DNA from: Zantedeschia hybrid cultivar
Taxonomy: Eukaryota; Streptophyta; Magnoliopsida; Alismatales; Araceae
Assembly (NCBI GenBank): GCA_030544215.1
Contig: JARZZO010000011.1
Coordinates: 10,588,001-10,652,000 of the forward strand
Length of the DNA: 64,000 nucleotides
Direction of reading: 5' to 3'
The position numbers and the translations under genes were made by a program. This document shows positions 11,401-19,561 of the stretch, in pieces (positions within the stretch are counted from its first letter, which is position 1; every line of letters starts with the position of its first letter). The notes below the pieces were generated by a model. That model was given only the letters and a program-made list of their open reading frames with translations. It did no database searches and was not told the DNA's origin.

Positions 11401-12358
11401 GAAAATCATCTTTAGGACACGCCCGGTTCAGATCGCGGAAGTCAATGCAAATTCTGACCTTCCCGTCCTTTTTCATAACCGGGACTATGTTGGCCACCCA
11501 TTGTGGATAAAGGACAACTCTAATGAATTTGGCTTTGTGTAATTTGTCGACCTCTTCCTTCATCTTTAAAGCCATTTGCGGGTGGAATCGCCTTAGTTTT
11601 TGCTTGACCGGACTAGCTCCATCTTTTAATGTTAACCTGTGTTCAACTAAAGATGAGTCCAACCCCGGCATATCCTCATAACTCCAGGCGAAAGTGTCCT
11701 TATAATCCTTAAGCACTTGTACCATTGCCTTCTCATCCTCTGCAGAAAGATTTTTACTGACGAGGACAACCTTAGGTTCGTCTTCAGTCCCTAAGTTTAT
11801 TTCTTTGGTGGGCTCTTCTACGGCAGCTGAAGGTTCATCAAATCTCTTCACTCCACTGGCATATGCCTCAGCTGCGTCCTCATCATCTTCCTCATCTTCA
11901 ACAATGGGGTCCTTTTCATGTACTAACTCATATACCCCGTACCCATCATTGATTGACTCATCATCTGTACAATCTTCTGGCATCTGAATTGGATCTTCTA
12001 AAAGCTGAGGGATTAAAGAGCAAAAGGAACATTTATCAGCCAAATCCTGGAGGTATCTTTCTGGAATTTGCCTACCCTTAGGCTTCCTAGACTTCCTAAA
12101 CTGACTAACCTGCCTAAAACTAGACTTCCTAACTTCACTAAACTGTCTATCATAACCTAAGGAAGATGAAGCAGGATGAAAATCCTGGGATACAAGTGGA
12201 AATACAGGGGAATCCTCCCGTGGGGAGGGACAGAGTAGATCTAGGAGAGAATCTTGACCGACGGACCCGCGCGATGGGGTGTAATCGGACAAGTAAGATG
12301 TTTCCTCGATGATGATTTGGGAAGAATTTGTTGTAAAATTGGCGTTTTTTTTTGGACA
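8444..12358 (-). CDS. pol: Element A pol: RT, RNase H, archaeal-type RNase H, integrase
   Basis: Residues are counted from the TCC-GAT-TAC segment near 12290, because the frame is open further upstream without an ATG. RT spans about 235-410 with CIDFRDLN, FMDGFSGYNQ and YVDD at 381-384. The first RNase H (about 520-640) reads YISVLDDAVGAVL where an Asp is expected, so it may be degenerate. The second RNase H (674-798) keeps FDG, EYEA, GDSQ and LADAL, the catalytic acidic set. Integrase has the HHCC finger (929-970) and D-D-E at about 999, 1062 and 1098. It is joined to the protease ORF by a -1 frame change at an A9 run (12346-12354). A two-RNase-H pol is typical of the Tat lineage. Confidence 0.93.
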   Translation of the reverse strand, partial: CPKKNANFTTNSSQIIIEETSYLSDYTPSRGSVGQDSLLDLLCPSPREDSPVFPLVSQDFHPASSSLGYDRQFSEVRKSSFRQVSQFRKSRKPKGRQIPERYLQDLADKCSFCSLIPQLLEDPIQMPEDCTDDESINDGYGVYELVHEKDPIVEDEEDDEDAAEAYASGVKRFDEPSAAVEEPTKEINLGTEDEPKVVLVSKNLSAEDEKAMVQVLKDYKDTFAWSYEDMPGLDSSLVEHRLTLKDGASPVKQKLRRFHPQMALKMKEEVDKLHKAKFIRVVLYPQWVANIVPVMKKDGKVRICIDFRDLNRACPKDDFPLPHIDVLIDNTAGYETLSFMDGFSGYNQIKLAEEDQEKTSFTTPWGTYCYVVMPFGLKNAGATYQRAMMAIFHDMMHIDLEVYVDDLLVKSKTKAEHAKVLARVLERSREYQLKMNPKKCVFGVSSGKLLGFIVSKREIEIDPNKAKAIREMPPPKNLKELRGLIGRLQFIRRFVSQHSQRCKPFYELTKPGVKFNWDDKCQEAFDGLKDYLASPPVLRPPSPGRPLILYISVLDDAVGAVLAQEDEEGKERAAYYLSKLLNPAEQRYTAMEKTCAALVWVVQKLKHYFLAHEVHLIARMNPIKFLLEKSVLTDRLARWQSFLSQFDIIYIQQKAIKGYAIAEHLAHHPLPRFDPVRSEFPDEELMSVNQIRDDMWTLHFDGALNSHGKGIGIVLLSPEGVTIPQAFQLDFPVTNNIAEYEALLAGLEAAHFHGATKLRIVGDSQLILRQVLTKYRTLDPKLKPYQELTSAYSKLFTKLIFVHVPRNQNILADALASLASSLDFPINKQSESIIIHRRLSPAVKDPSFLRTKEKLLKKFKDGSIVEKREIMLMELLEEMDDEQKPWYYEIAKYCEDQSYPEEATTEEKRAIRRVAQRYTLVGGALYKRGFDGVLLRCLDEDELWKVMEGAHSGVCGGHVNGQMLAKKILRQGFYWPTMEEDCVGYVRRCAKCQFHADKIHSPASSLHHVSSPWPFSMWAFDIIGPLGNPDSGIKQKSFILTATEYFTKWAEAEAYVEIKASTVCKFIMRNIITRFGIPSTIVTDNGPQFVSQELKDLCNRYKIALHHSSPYYPQGNGQAEATNKTLIKIIKKTCKSNKFADWPEKLVEALWAYRTSIRTPTGQTPYSLTFGMEAVVPYEILIPSLRVQLNKEFSIDEHRSALLAQLELLDEKRWSAANHAKVYQNRLARFYQKKVIERKFKVDEMVVKRIFVKPGGPRSKLQPNWEGPYVVSHAYPGNAYRLVNAEGEELNHPWNGLHLKKYYP

Positions 12359-14874
12359 TCGGAGGAATTATACATGAAGCAGGAGTGAATACAAATGGAA
12401 GGGGAATCAGACGGAGGAAGTGGCACCAAGGCCAGAGGATTAGGGGGATCATATAGCAATATGTCCCAGATCAGATTATACAACCTCTCTAGGTCGAGAG
12501 GAGATTGTGGAATAAAGTCCCGAGGGGACATAGTTATCATAACGGGCGGGGCCCGTGGAATATCTTCAATTATGACCCGCGACCAAGTCGGGGTCAAGAG
12601 TAGTGTACGAAAAAGAGTATGGAGCATTAGGACATGTGAAGGATATGTCCCCCTCCAGAGCAGATCTGTTGTATAACCAGCTTCATAGGGGTCATCTGGC
12701 TCCCCTTCATCAGTTTCTTCGGACAGCAGTATCCGCTTGTCAAAGATTGTGCCAGGGCTCTCAATTAGCTCGTCAATCTGCGGTGGCCACTTGGGTTCTG
12801 CAGGATCCAGAAATAGTCTGTTCAGCGCTATGTATAGGTCCCTCAGGTCGAACCATCTGTACCATTCGCATTCAGGGTCATGGAATTTCCTCCTTTTCAT
12901 AGGCCGCAGAGCCTCCAAGGATTGGTACGTAAGTAGTTCGGAACAATGTCTGGCCAAATCCCTCCCATATATGTCATGGAAGTCAAAACAGGAAGTAATG
13001 ACCACCATGTTGTCGTGACTAAGTATGGGCCCTTTCACAAAGTGAGTATATAAAGTCCATGTTAAGGGATCTCGGCCTTCTTTCAGTGGTGTGGACATTG
13101 TTTCCAAGATTTCTTGACCATCTTCTTGCTGAACCCTGTCTTGCTTCAGTTTCATTGGCCTATAGCCCAGACCGCTTCCAGGTACTGCCCGATGATTTTT
13201 AACAGGAGTGGTCCTGCCTTGCAACTGTGTGCCCAGACCTTTTCCAGGCTCGTAGCCGTTCTTCATCATGATCCTCCATCCCGGGGTACTCATGCACTTC
13301 CCCCTTTTGATAGCATCTAATGGATATGGAGAAATGGTAGCGGCTTTCAAAGGATCAGCCATTGGACGGTAGACCTGTAATACCGACAGAAAAGGTTGTC
13401 GGCCAGGTAAAACAGCAGATTTAATATTTAAGGTATGAGCAGCAGCAAGGATCGGCATGCTCGTCACTTTAATGATTCGTCCTTTGTAAGGGAATTTGAG
13501 GCATTGGTGATTCGTAGAAGGAATCGCCTCAAGAGTTTTGATATAAGGACGTCCCAGAATGGCATTTATGGAAGGGTCGATTTCTAGGATATGAAATTCG
13601 ACTTCTGCATGACTTACTGGACCTAGCTCCACCTTTAAGTAAACCATTCCCAGAGGGGAACGGGTAGAATTGTCATATGCCGTAACTGAGATGGGGCTAG
13701 GCAGCCATTTCTCCTTGGGCACACCGCACAGCTCCAGGGTCTTCGGAGGTAGAACATTAATTGAAGCCCCTGTATCAACCAGGCATGCATCCACGGCCTT
13801 CTTGGAGATATTGACCGTGATGCTCAGAGCCATGCTTCTGGCGGCTGGCGGTGCTAGTTCCGATGTGTGGAATGTAATTGAGGGCTGATCCCCCTGAGGA
13901 ACTAGTAGTGCTGCAATTTTCTCTACCGGCACGTCTTCGTTGACCATCACCTTCTGTAGGTATTCCATTAAAGCTTCTTGGTGAATCTTGTACCTTTTAA
14001 TCAATTCCAGTACAGTGATCCGTGCCGGTGTTTTGTCCAGATGTTTCAACAAGTCGTATTGAGTGCCTGGTGCACTCTCTTCATTATGGGCTTCCTCAGT
14101 CGGCTGTGATGGGCCGTCTCTGACTGTGGACTGAGGAAAGACCTTGTTGAAAATCCTTCCACTCCGGAGCGCATGTTCCTCGACCGTGGAGGATCCGGGT
14201 GACACCTTGAGTACCGCAGAGTCGGGTGGCGTAAGCGGTGCGGAGGGTTGATGCGTTGGTGGCGTTGGGTTAGATGGTGATGGCGTAGGGTTAGGTGGTG
14301 ATGGCGCGGTGCGGATTAAAGGCCTAGATGGTTGGATGGTAGATGGGTAAGTGGTTGGCGAAGTGGGGAAGGGTACGCGTAGTAACGGTTTGGATGGTTG
14401 GGGCATATCTGGGTAGGTGGTAGTGGTAATGGGCGAAGTAGGAAATGGTACGCGTAATAATGGCCTTGATGGTAAAAGGGGTGCGTTATTGGTTTGCGGT
14501 GGGGTATATGATGGAGGCGTAGGAGTGCGGGGCGCAATGGGTCTAAGGAAGGTGGGTAGTGGTAGTGGGTTATTGGGTGAGGGCGAATGATATGTGGGTG
14601 TGGGTAGGGGGGTGATGGTGACGGGTTGTGGTCTGGGTATGTGGATGGTGCGGCGTGGTAGTCGCTCTGCGGTACTTTGAACGTGACCCGTTGAATAAAG
14701 AGAGGAAGAGTCCTCTATCCTCCATTGTTGCCCACGACCAGCCTCAGACTGGCTGTTCGTTAGAATGGGAGCAACCTGGTTCTGATTCTGGTGCTCCGGG
14801 AGTGGATTCTGCACTATGCCCATGTTGGGTGGTGCTGCTGCTTGTGCTGGTGGTCTTGCTTGCTGCTGCTGTTG
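12241..14874 (-). CDS. pro: Element A protease ORF with proline-rich linker and G-patch
   Basis: From the first ATG (14823) the frame gives 860 residues. A proline-rich region (about 60-200) precedes LRSGR and then the aspartic protease, with active-site VDTGASINVLP near residue 350 and ILGRPYI near 423. Residues about 515-555 resemble a G-patch (NGYEPGKGLG and GSGLGY), an RNA-binding module that some retroelements carry beside protease. The frame is the same as gag's and is separated from it only by UAG at 14875. It ends at 12241, overlapping the pol frame. The C-terminal residues after the A9 run are probably out-of-frame translation. Confidence 0.88.
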   Translation of the reverse strand, partial: QQQQQARPPAQAAAPPNMGIVQNPLPEHQNQNQVAPILTNSQSEAGRGQQWRIEDSSSLYSTGHVQSTAERLPRRTIHIPRPQPVTITPLPTPTYHSPSPNNPLPLPTFLRPIAPRTPTPPSYTPPQTNNAPLLPSRPLLRVPFPTSPITTTTYPDMPQPSKPLLRVPFPTSPTTYPSTIQPSRPLIRTAPSPPNPTPSPSNPTPPTHQPSAPLTPPDSAVLKVSPGSSTVEEHALRSGRIFNKVFPQSTVRDGPSQPTEEAHNEESAPGTQYDLLKHLDKTPARITVLELIKRYKIHQEALMEYLQKVMVNEDVPVEKIAALLVPQGDQPSITFHTSELAPPAARSMALSITVNISKKAVDACLVDTGASINVLPPKTLELCGVPKEKWLPSPISVTAYDNSTRSPLGMVYLKVELGPVSHAEVEFHILEIDPSINAILGRPYIKTLEAIPSTNHQCLKFPYKGRIIKVTSMPILAAAHTLNIKSAVLPGRQPFLSVLQVYRPMADPLKAATISPYPLDAIKRGKCMSTPGWRIMMKNGYEPGKGLGTQLQGRTTPVKNHRAVPGSGLGYRPMKLKQDRVQQEDGQEILETMSTPLKEGRDPLTWTLYTHFVKGPILSHDNMVVITSCFDFHDIYGRDLARHCSELLTYQSLEALRPMKRRKFHDPECEWYRWFDLRDLYIALNRLFLDPAEPKWPPQIDELIESPGTIFDKRILLSEETDEGEPDDPYEAGYTTDLLWRGTYPSHVLMLHTLFRTLLLTPTWSRVIIEDIPRAPPVMITMSPRDFIPQSPLDLERLYNLIWDILLYDPPNPLALVPLPPSDSPSICIHSCFMYNSSDVQKKTPILQQILPKSSSRKHLTCPITPHRAGPSVKILS

Positions 14875-15621
14875 CTACTGCGGTCTTCTCGCCTTCAGGG
14901 CTGTTATGTATTTCTTCATTTCCTCCCAGTCTATGCCGCCCTGCTCGTTGAGATCATGAATATAATCTCTGAATTGGAAGCAGGTGTCAATGGTATGCCC
15001 AGGTTGCCTGTGGAAGTAGCAATACCTGGACGTATCGGCATTTTGAGGCCAGACGGCCTTTTCCCTTGGCAAAACTAAGGCGTTGGCTGCCATTAAAGCA
15101 CTAAAGATATCGGCCAAGGATTCTGGGAGGGCCGGGTATTCTGCCCTCTTCGGGCCTGGAGGTCTCCTCTGCTGGTTGTAGTCACCAGGAGGAGGGACAT
15201 TGTGGTACGCCGGCGGTGCGCGCGGCTGGTACTGTGGCTGTTGTTGGTGCTGATACTGCTGCTGCTGTGGTTGCTGGTACTGCTGTTGCCGTTGCGGCTG
15301 TTGCTGTAGCTGTTGCTGGTTTTGATTCTGATTCGGCTGTTGGGGCCGTTGATACTGTTGTTGGTACTGGGGGTTCTGCTGCTGTCTGTACCCTTGCTGC
15401 TGTGGCCTCTGGTACTGCTGCTGACTCCTCACGAACTGGGGCGAGTTATTGTTCATGGTACTCACTTGCTCATGAGAGAGCGTGCCCTCAGTAGTCGGAC
15501 CTGTGCTGGGAGAATTTGGCACTGCAGGCTTCCGAGGCGAAGGTCTGCTAGGTCTATGAGGATCAAAGACGCTAGAGAATGTAGCGTCCTTGAAAGCATT
15601 CTGGCAGTACCGTGCTCTTTC
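14875..15621 (-). CDS. gag: Element A gag C-terminal part with variant zinc knuckle
   Basis: This stretch is in the same frame as the gag domain upstream and the protease downstream, bounded by two UAG codons. It encodes a glutamine-rich linker (from about 15490 to 15200) followed by CYFHRQPGHTIDTC, a CX2HX4HX4C knuckle, the variant seen in Tat gag proteins. It would bind element RNA in the particle. The ATG at 15522 is internal and is unlikely to be a native start. Confidence 0.82.
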   Translation of the reverse strand, partial: ERARYCQNAFKDATFSSVFDPHRPSRPSPRKPAVPNSPSTGPTTEGTLSHEQVSTMNNNSPQFVRSQQQYQRPQQQGYRQQQNPQYQQQYQRPQQPNQNQNQQQLQQQPQRQQQYQQPQQQQYQHQQQPQYQPRAPPAYHNVPPPGDYNQQRRPPGPKRAEYPALPESLADIFSALMAANALVLPREKAVWPQNADTSRYCYFHRQPGHTIDTCFQFRDYIHDLNEQGGIDWEEMKKYITALKARRPQ

Positions 15622-16923
15622 CTAGAGCTCTGCCATGTTAGTCAAATTGTTCAAGGAGAGGACGAGCTTGAACTGGGGGGTGGCATTAGAAATTAACATT
15701 TTCACTTGTTCAGATTCGGACAAGTGATCCTTCACCTTTTCAGCCAGACCCCGCCACCTGTCAGCAAAACTGACAAACTCCTCATCAGGTTTCATCTTTT
15801 CTGCAATGAGGTCCGTGATAGACAAGGAGGGTGCAACTCTGTCCTGGTATCGTTGAATGAATTTGCGTGAAACGATACTGTAATCCTCTACTTCTGAGGG
15901 TTCCAGGGAAAAGAACCACTCGAGGGCTGGTCCCTCTAGAGATCTCCTGAACAAGAAGGCCAACGACCTCTTGTCATTATGCCAGAAAGAGGATTCATAC
16001 ATGAACTCCTTCAGATGTGTGAAGGGGTTACCAGTACCGTTGTACTTTCGGTACACTGGCATCTCAGAGGGTGGCAGATGGAATACTGGCAGACTCGGTA
16101 GACTGATTTCTGGCACAGCTTTAACCCCCATCATCTTCTGGAGATTGTTGAACTGCTCATCCATGCGCTCCATCTTGGCCAGCAACGTCTGCGTGGTCAG
16201 ATCTGCTTGAGGAGGAGGAGGAGGAGGAGGTACTTGGTAGGCCTGCTGCCTGGAGTACGTTGGACAGGGTGGACAATAGAGGGGAGGTCCGGCAGCGCTT
16301 CCGCCATGCCCGAGGGCATTTTGATAAGTAGGCGTTTGCGGTCTAGCCGGTTGCCTAGATGATGAAAGCTGCGGCCCAGTGGGCCGAGAAGTAATATGAA
16401 GGCCCTCCACGGCCTGATGGATATAAGGAGGAATAATATGAGGAACAGCAGGGGGAGCCACAGGGTTCGGCTCGGCAGGCTGCATGGGTGCCTTCCCCTT
16501 CAAAATAGATTGGATCGCCTCGAACTGCTGAGGGTCCAGTCGGGAGGCAAGAACTCCCAGAGCATTGATGAGATCCGTAGGATCAGAGGATGAGGGATCA
16601 TTCTGGTTCATGTCCCCCTCAAGATCAGGATTAGGGATCGCATATTCATGCGGAAGAGGATCAGGATATTGATCACGTGGAGGCAAAAGAGGTGTCCGAA
16701 CATTCCCATCTAGACGATACGGAATGGGGATAGAACTACGGGAGGCATCAGCGTCTCTCCCACTCTCATAATTGTACTCAGAATTCCGAGGGGCATTAGC
16801 ATCTCCCTCGTAATTAATCATGGCGTCTGGAGCCACACTCAAGTCCCTACCTGATCGTAGCAACATGATGTTAGATTCCCTTTTCAAAGATTTAATCAAA
16901 CAAGTTGTACAGAGATTAATCAA
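15622..16923 (-). CDS. gag: Element A gag, capsid domain
   Basis: The 433-residue frame ends in UAG. The retrotransposon gag domain occupies about residues 275-425, including YNGTGNPFTHLKEF, ALEWFFSLEP and FADRWRGLAEKV. The first ATG is at 16923, but the ATG about 20 codons later (MLLRSGRDLS) is the more plausible start because of the longer leader and typical basic N-terminus. Capsid protein assembles virus-like particles. The terminal UAG sits inside otherwise continuous gag sequence (AEL, stop, ERARYCQN), so it looks like a CAG-to-TAG mutation or a readthrough site. Confidence 0.88.
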   Translation of the reverse strand: MINLCTTCLIKSLKRESNIMLLRSGRDLSVAPDAMINYEGDANAPRNSEYNYESGRDADASRSSIPIPYRLDGNVRTPLLPPRDQYPDPLPHEYAIPNPDLEGDMNQNDPSSSDPTDLINALGVLASRLDPQQFEAIQSILKGKAPMQPAEPNPVAPPAVPHIIPPYIHQAVEGLHITSRPTGPQLSSSRQPARPQTPTYQNALGHGGSAAGPPLYCPPCPTYSRQQAYQVPPPPPPPQADLTTQTLLAKMERMDEQFNNLQKMMGVKAVPEISLPSLPVFHLPPSEMPVYRKYNGTGNPFTHLKEFMYESSFWHNDKRSLAFLFRRSLEGPALEWFFSLEPSEVEDYSIVSRKFIQRYQDRVAPSLSITDLIAEKMKPDEEFVSFADRWRGLAEKVKDHLSESEQVKMLISNATPQFKLVLSLNNLTNMAEL

Positions 16924-17356
16924 ACAAGTGGATGCTTAACGTGATTTTAGGATTCCTTGTTGAATTAGTTGAATTGGATTAAACCACAATTTCGCTCAGG
17001 GAAGGATCCTAGTTTCAGTTCAGTTTCCACCGTTATTCTCTAGGGTTCTCTCTCACAACGCTTTCAGAATCTAACCGGGACTTCAATTGGTACAACCAGC
17101 CCGATGATCAAGGAGGAATACCTTGATTTTGGGGACTTATGGAGGTCTCAACGTCAACTTCTCTAGTCTGATCAAGGGACCAACCCAATCAGAGAGAGTT
17201 GCTGACGTCGAGAAATGTGTTCCTAAGAAAAGGAGGGTTTTAGCCTCAATGCATATGTCCTGCGACCTGGATGGCCTCTAATGCTTAATAAAGTAATGGG
17301 TAGCTAGCACTCAACCACAGAAATCTGGAAACTGAAAAAAAATTAAGAAACTGTCT

Positions 17357-17613
17357 GAATTGCGTCGATGATAGTCGACGCTATTCAAAACAGAACTTAA
17401 TTCTTTCGCAGAGAACAGATGCAAACAGCAGAGAAAGCCTGGAAAATAACTAAAAACTGTCTGAATAGCGTCGATTATGGTCGACGCTATTCAACACAGA
17501 ACTTAATTATTTCGCAGAAAGAGATGCAAACAGCAAAGAAAGCCTGGAGGCTAAAAGGCGTCTAGATGTGACGACGCGGTTTTGAAACGCGTCGCTGTTC
17601 CTGGACGCTTTTT
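17357..17613. repeat. Four 30-bp interrupted palindromes in element A leader
   Basis: Centres are GATGATAGTC (17357), GATTATGGTC (17463), TAGATGTGAC (17553) and GCTGTTCCTG (17584). Arms are GAATTGCGTC/GACGCTATTC, GAATAGCGTC/GACGCTATTC, AAAAGGCGTC/GACGCGGTTT and GAAACGCGTC/GACGCTTTTT. All are exactly 10-10-10. Confidence 0.88.
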
Positions 17614-17983
17614 AGTTCGCAGAAACAGATTTCCAGAAGGATTTTCTGGGTCGAATCCTCCTTAAACAGGGTAAAATGCAGTAAACAATCGACTCATGCA
17701 AAGATTTTTTTTAGTTTCAGATTTTAAACAGGATGATTTACTATCTAAACAACTAAGAAATCACGCAATCACACAGCATTTCATCACAAAAAACAGCTTT
17801 TTGAACTAATCAAAGGGGAGGCAAGATCTTGCCACTGGGGTGTGCACGTGGTGCACGAGGGAAATTAATTAAACTAACACTCACCAATTGGTGAGGACGT
17901 GTCGAAAGACACAAATGGTGCACCGTGGGTGCCCGATATGATGATAGCAAGAGCAAAAAGAAACTAAAAGATGGCGAGACCAA

Positions 17984-18001
17984 GTCCCATCGTGATCGCC
18001 A
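17984..18001 (-). promoter_or_regulatory. Candidate primer-binding site of element A
   Basis: On the minus strand an 18-base TGGCGATC...GGGAC begins 7 bases inside the 5' LTR. Position and the leading TGG (pairing with a tRNA CCA end) fit a primer site. I cannot assign the tRNA with certainty. Confidence 0.5.
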
Positions 18002-18008
18002 AAAAAGC

Positions 18009-19442
18009 TGTAGGTGCTTAGAATGACCGTGTGATTAACATGAAATATCTATGCTGTTTAGGTGTAAACTAACCTATTAAAAACAGCAACTAAAGTGCAG
18101 TGATCGCCAGAAACTTTTAACTTAAAAGTTTCAAAAGAGAGTATGATCGCCTACCTTTCAAACTGCGGAAGATTAAGTCCTTGGTTCCCCTTCCTCAGCC
18201 GGCTGAAGAAAGAGAGCCCTTTCTTTGCTTCCTTGTTCTTGCTGTGGAATTTGAGGTTGAGGATCGTCCAGAAGTTGTGCTTGATTTCCCCCTTTTGATC
18301 TTTTTTTGTTGTTGAGTACAGCAGAGACAGAGAAAACAAAAAAAATGAAAAAAACTATGATGAGAATTTAAATAAAAGTAGTATCTGAACTAATCATGAT
18401 GTTAAGCATATTTAGAACAGCAAACTCACTTTTTTTAATGGCTTTGAAACCCCTTAGATCAAGTAGGTTTTTGAAAGATTATGCTATGGTGTGTGTTTGC
18501 ATGAAGTGAATATGAAGAATAAAACTAACGAAATGAATGCAGTAATGAAAAACTTATGCCCAGTTGGTTGAAGCCTTGAAAGGATGAAGATCTTGAAAGG
18601 ACGCCGTCTTCTGGAAATGGCAGCGCTCCGGCGTTACGACGTTGTTGCTCAGATCTTCAAATCGCTATAACGCTATGGCTCAACTCAACTTAATTCTGTT
18701 CTCTTTTTTTTTTACTCTTCAACATGCAGGGTATTTATAGGCATTTCTTGCGTTCGCGATTAACATAGAAAACTCCCGAATTTATCCATCTTAACCGACA
18801 GATAATTACTGATTAATTCATCTTTATCTGTAATTATCTAAAACGCGTCCACCTTTGCTGACGCCTTTCAGATTAATTAAGATAAGGATAAATATCCGGG
18901 AAAACTTATCTTTATCTTTATTAGTTAAAACGCGTCCACATGTGTAGACGTCTTTTATACTAATTAAGATAAGGATAAACATCCGGAAGAGAAGTTAAAA
19001 CAGCTTAGGAAACCTAAAACGCGTCGACCTTCGAAGACGCCTTTTAGTTAATTAATCAATTAATTAAAATTCAAATTTAAACGTTAAAACAGGAATAAAC
19101 TCTAAATCGCGTCCACACAGGTTGACGCGTTTTATAATTCTGAATCGCGTCCACACAGGTTGACACGTTTTAGAAAGAATTCTGAATCGCGTCCACACAG
19201 GTTGACACGTTTTAGAATTCTGAATCGTGTCTACACAGGTTGACACGTTTTAGAATTTCTGCATCTTTTAACTGAAATTTGAGCTAAAATCAATTCAATT
19301 GATTAACTTAAACACATCTGTTAAACCCGACACTCAAAAATATTAATAAAAATTAATCAATGATTAATTATCAGACCATTATGAGGCATTATTATATGAT
19401 ATGAAATTTACTCGAAATGACGTCAAAATTAGCGTGTCTACA
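18009..19442 (-). repeat. Element A 5' LTR (right copy)
   Basis: 1434 bp, ending TGTAGACACG (minus-strand start) and CACCTACA (minus-strand end). Compared with the left LTR I see about 4-5 base differences plus a 48-bp segment present only here. It contains seven 30-bp palindromes starting at 18840, 18927, 19016, 19104, 19142, 19184 and 19222. Confidence 0.95.
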
Positions 19443-19447
19443 GGTAT

Positions 19448-19561
19448 TTGTTGATTGTTTCCAGCCATTTGATGTTGAATGTTGGTTTGGTGATGTAGGT
19501 ATCTCTCAATTTCTTGAATGGGTTTGATAATATATGGCTTTTGAGATCTTCTACCTAGCAT
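19448..19561 (-). pseudogene. gag: Element B gag N-terminal fragment
   Basis: The frame opens with MLGRRSQKPYIIKPIQ at 19561 and runs into the insertion point of element A after about 38 codons. The frame matches that of 1949-4660 if one target duplication is removed, so gag was open when A inserted. The few residues after the junction in this frame come from A's LTR. Confidence 0.75.

Larger units (their letters stand above)
16924..18008 (-). other. Element A 5' leader, non-coding
   Basis: Lies between 5' LTR and gag. It holds four 30-bp palindromes (17357-17386, 17463-17492, 17553-17582, 17584-17613), two of them inside a tandem duplication of about 106 bp (17345-17555), and the primer-binding site next to the LTR. 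No ORF is supported. Confidence 0.8.
4673..19442 (-). mobile_element. Element A, full-length Tat-lineage Ty3/gypsy retrotransposon
   Basis: The 14,770-bp element is flanked by GGTAT duplications and bounded by LTRs of 1386 and 1434 bp with TGTAG...CTACA ends. The order on the minus strand is 5' LTR, leader, gag, protease with G-patch, RT, RNase H, second RNase H, integrase, long 3' region, 3' LTR. The second, archaeal-type RNase H and the long non-coding 3' region are Tat-lineage features. The LTRs differ by about 4-5 substitutions and one 48-bp indel (by eye), so insertion is recent. Two UAG codons and one frame change interrupt the coding region, so autonomous activity is doubtful. Confidence 0.95.

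Noticed and set aside
15216..15696. Plus-strand valine/alanine/leucine-rich ORFs
   Set aside because: Antisense shadow of the glutamine-rich gag linker.
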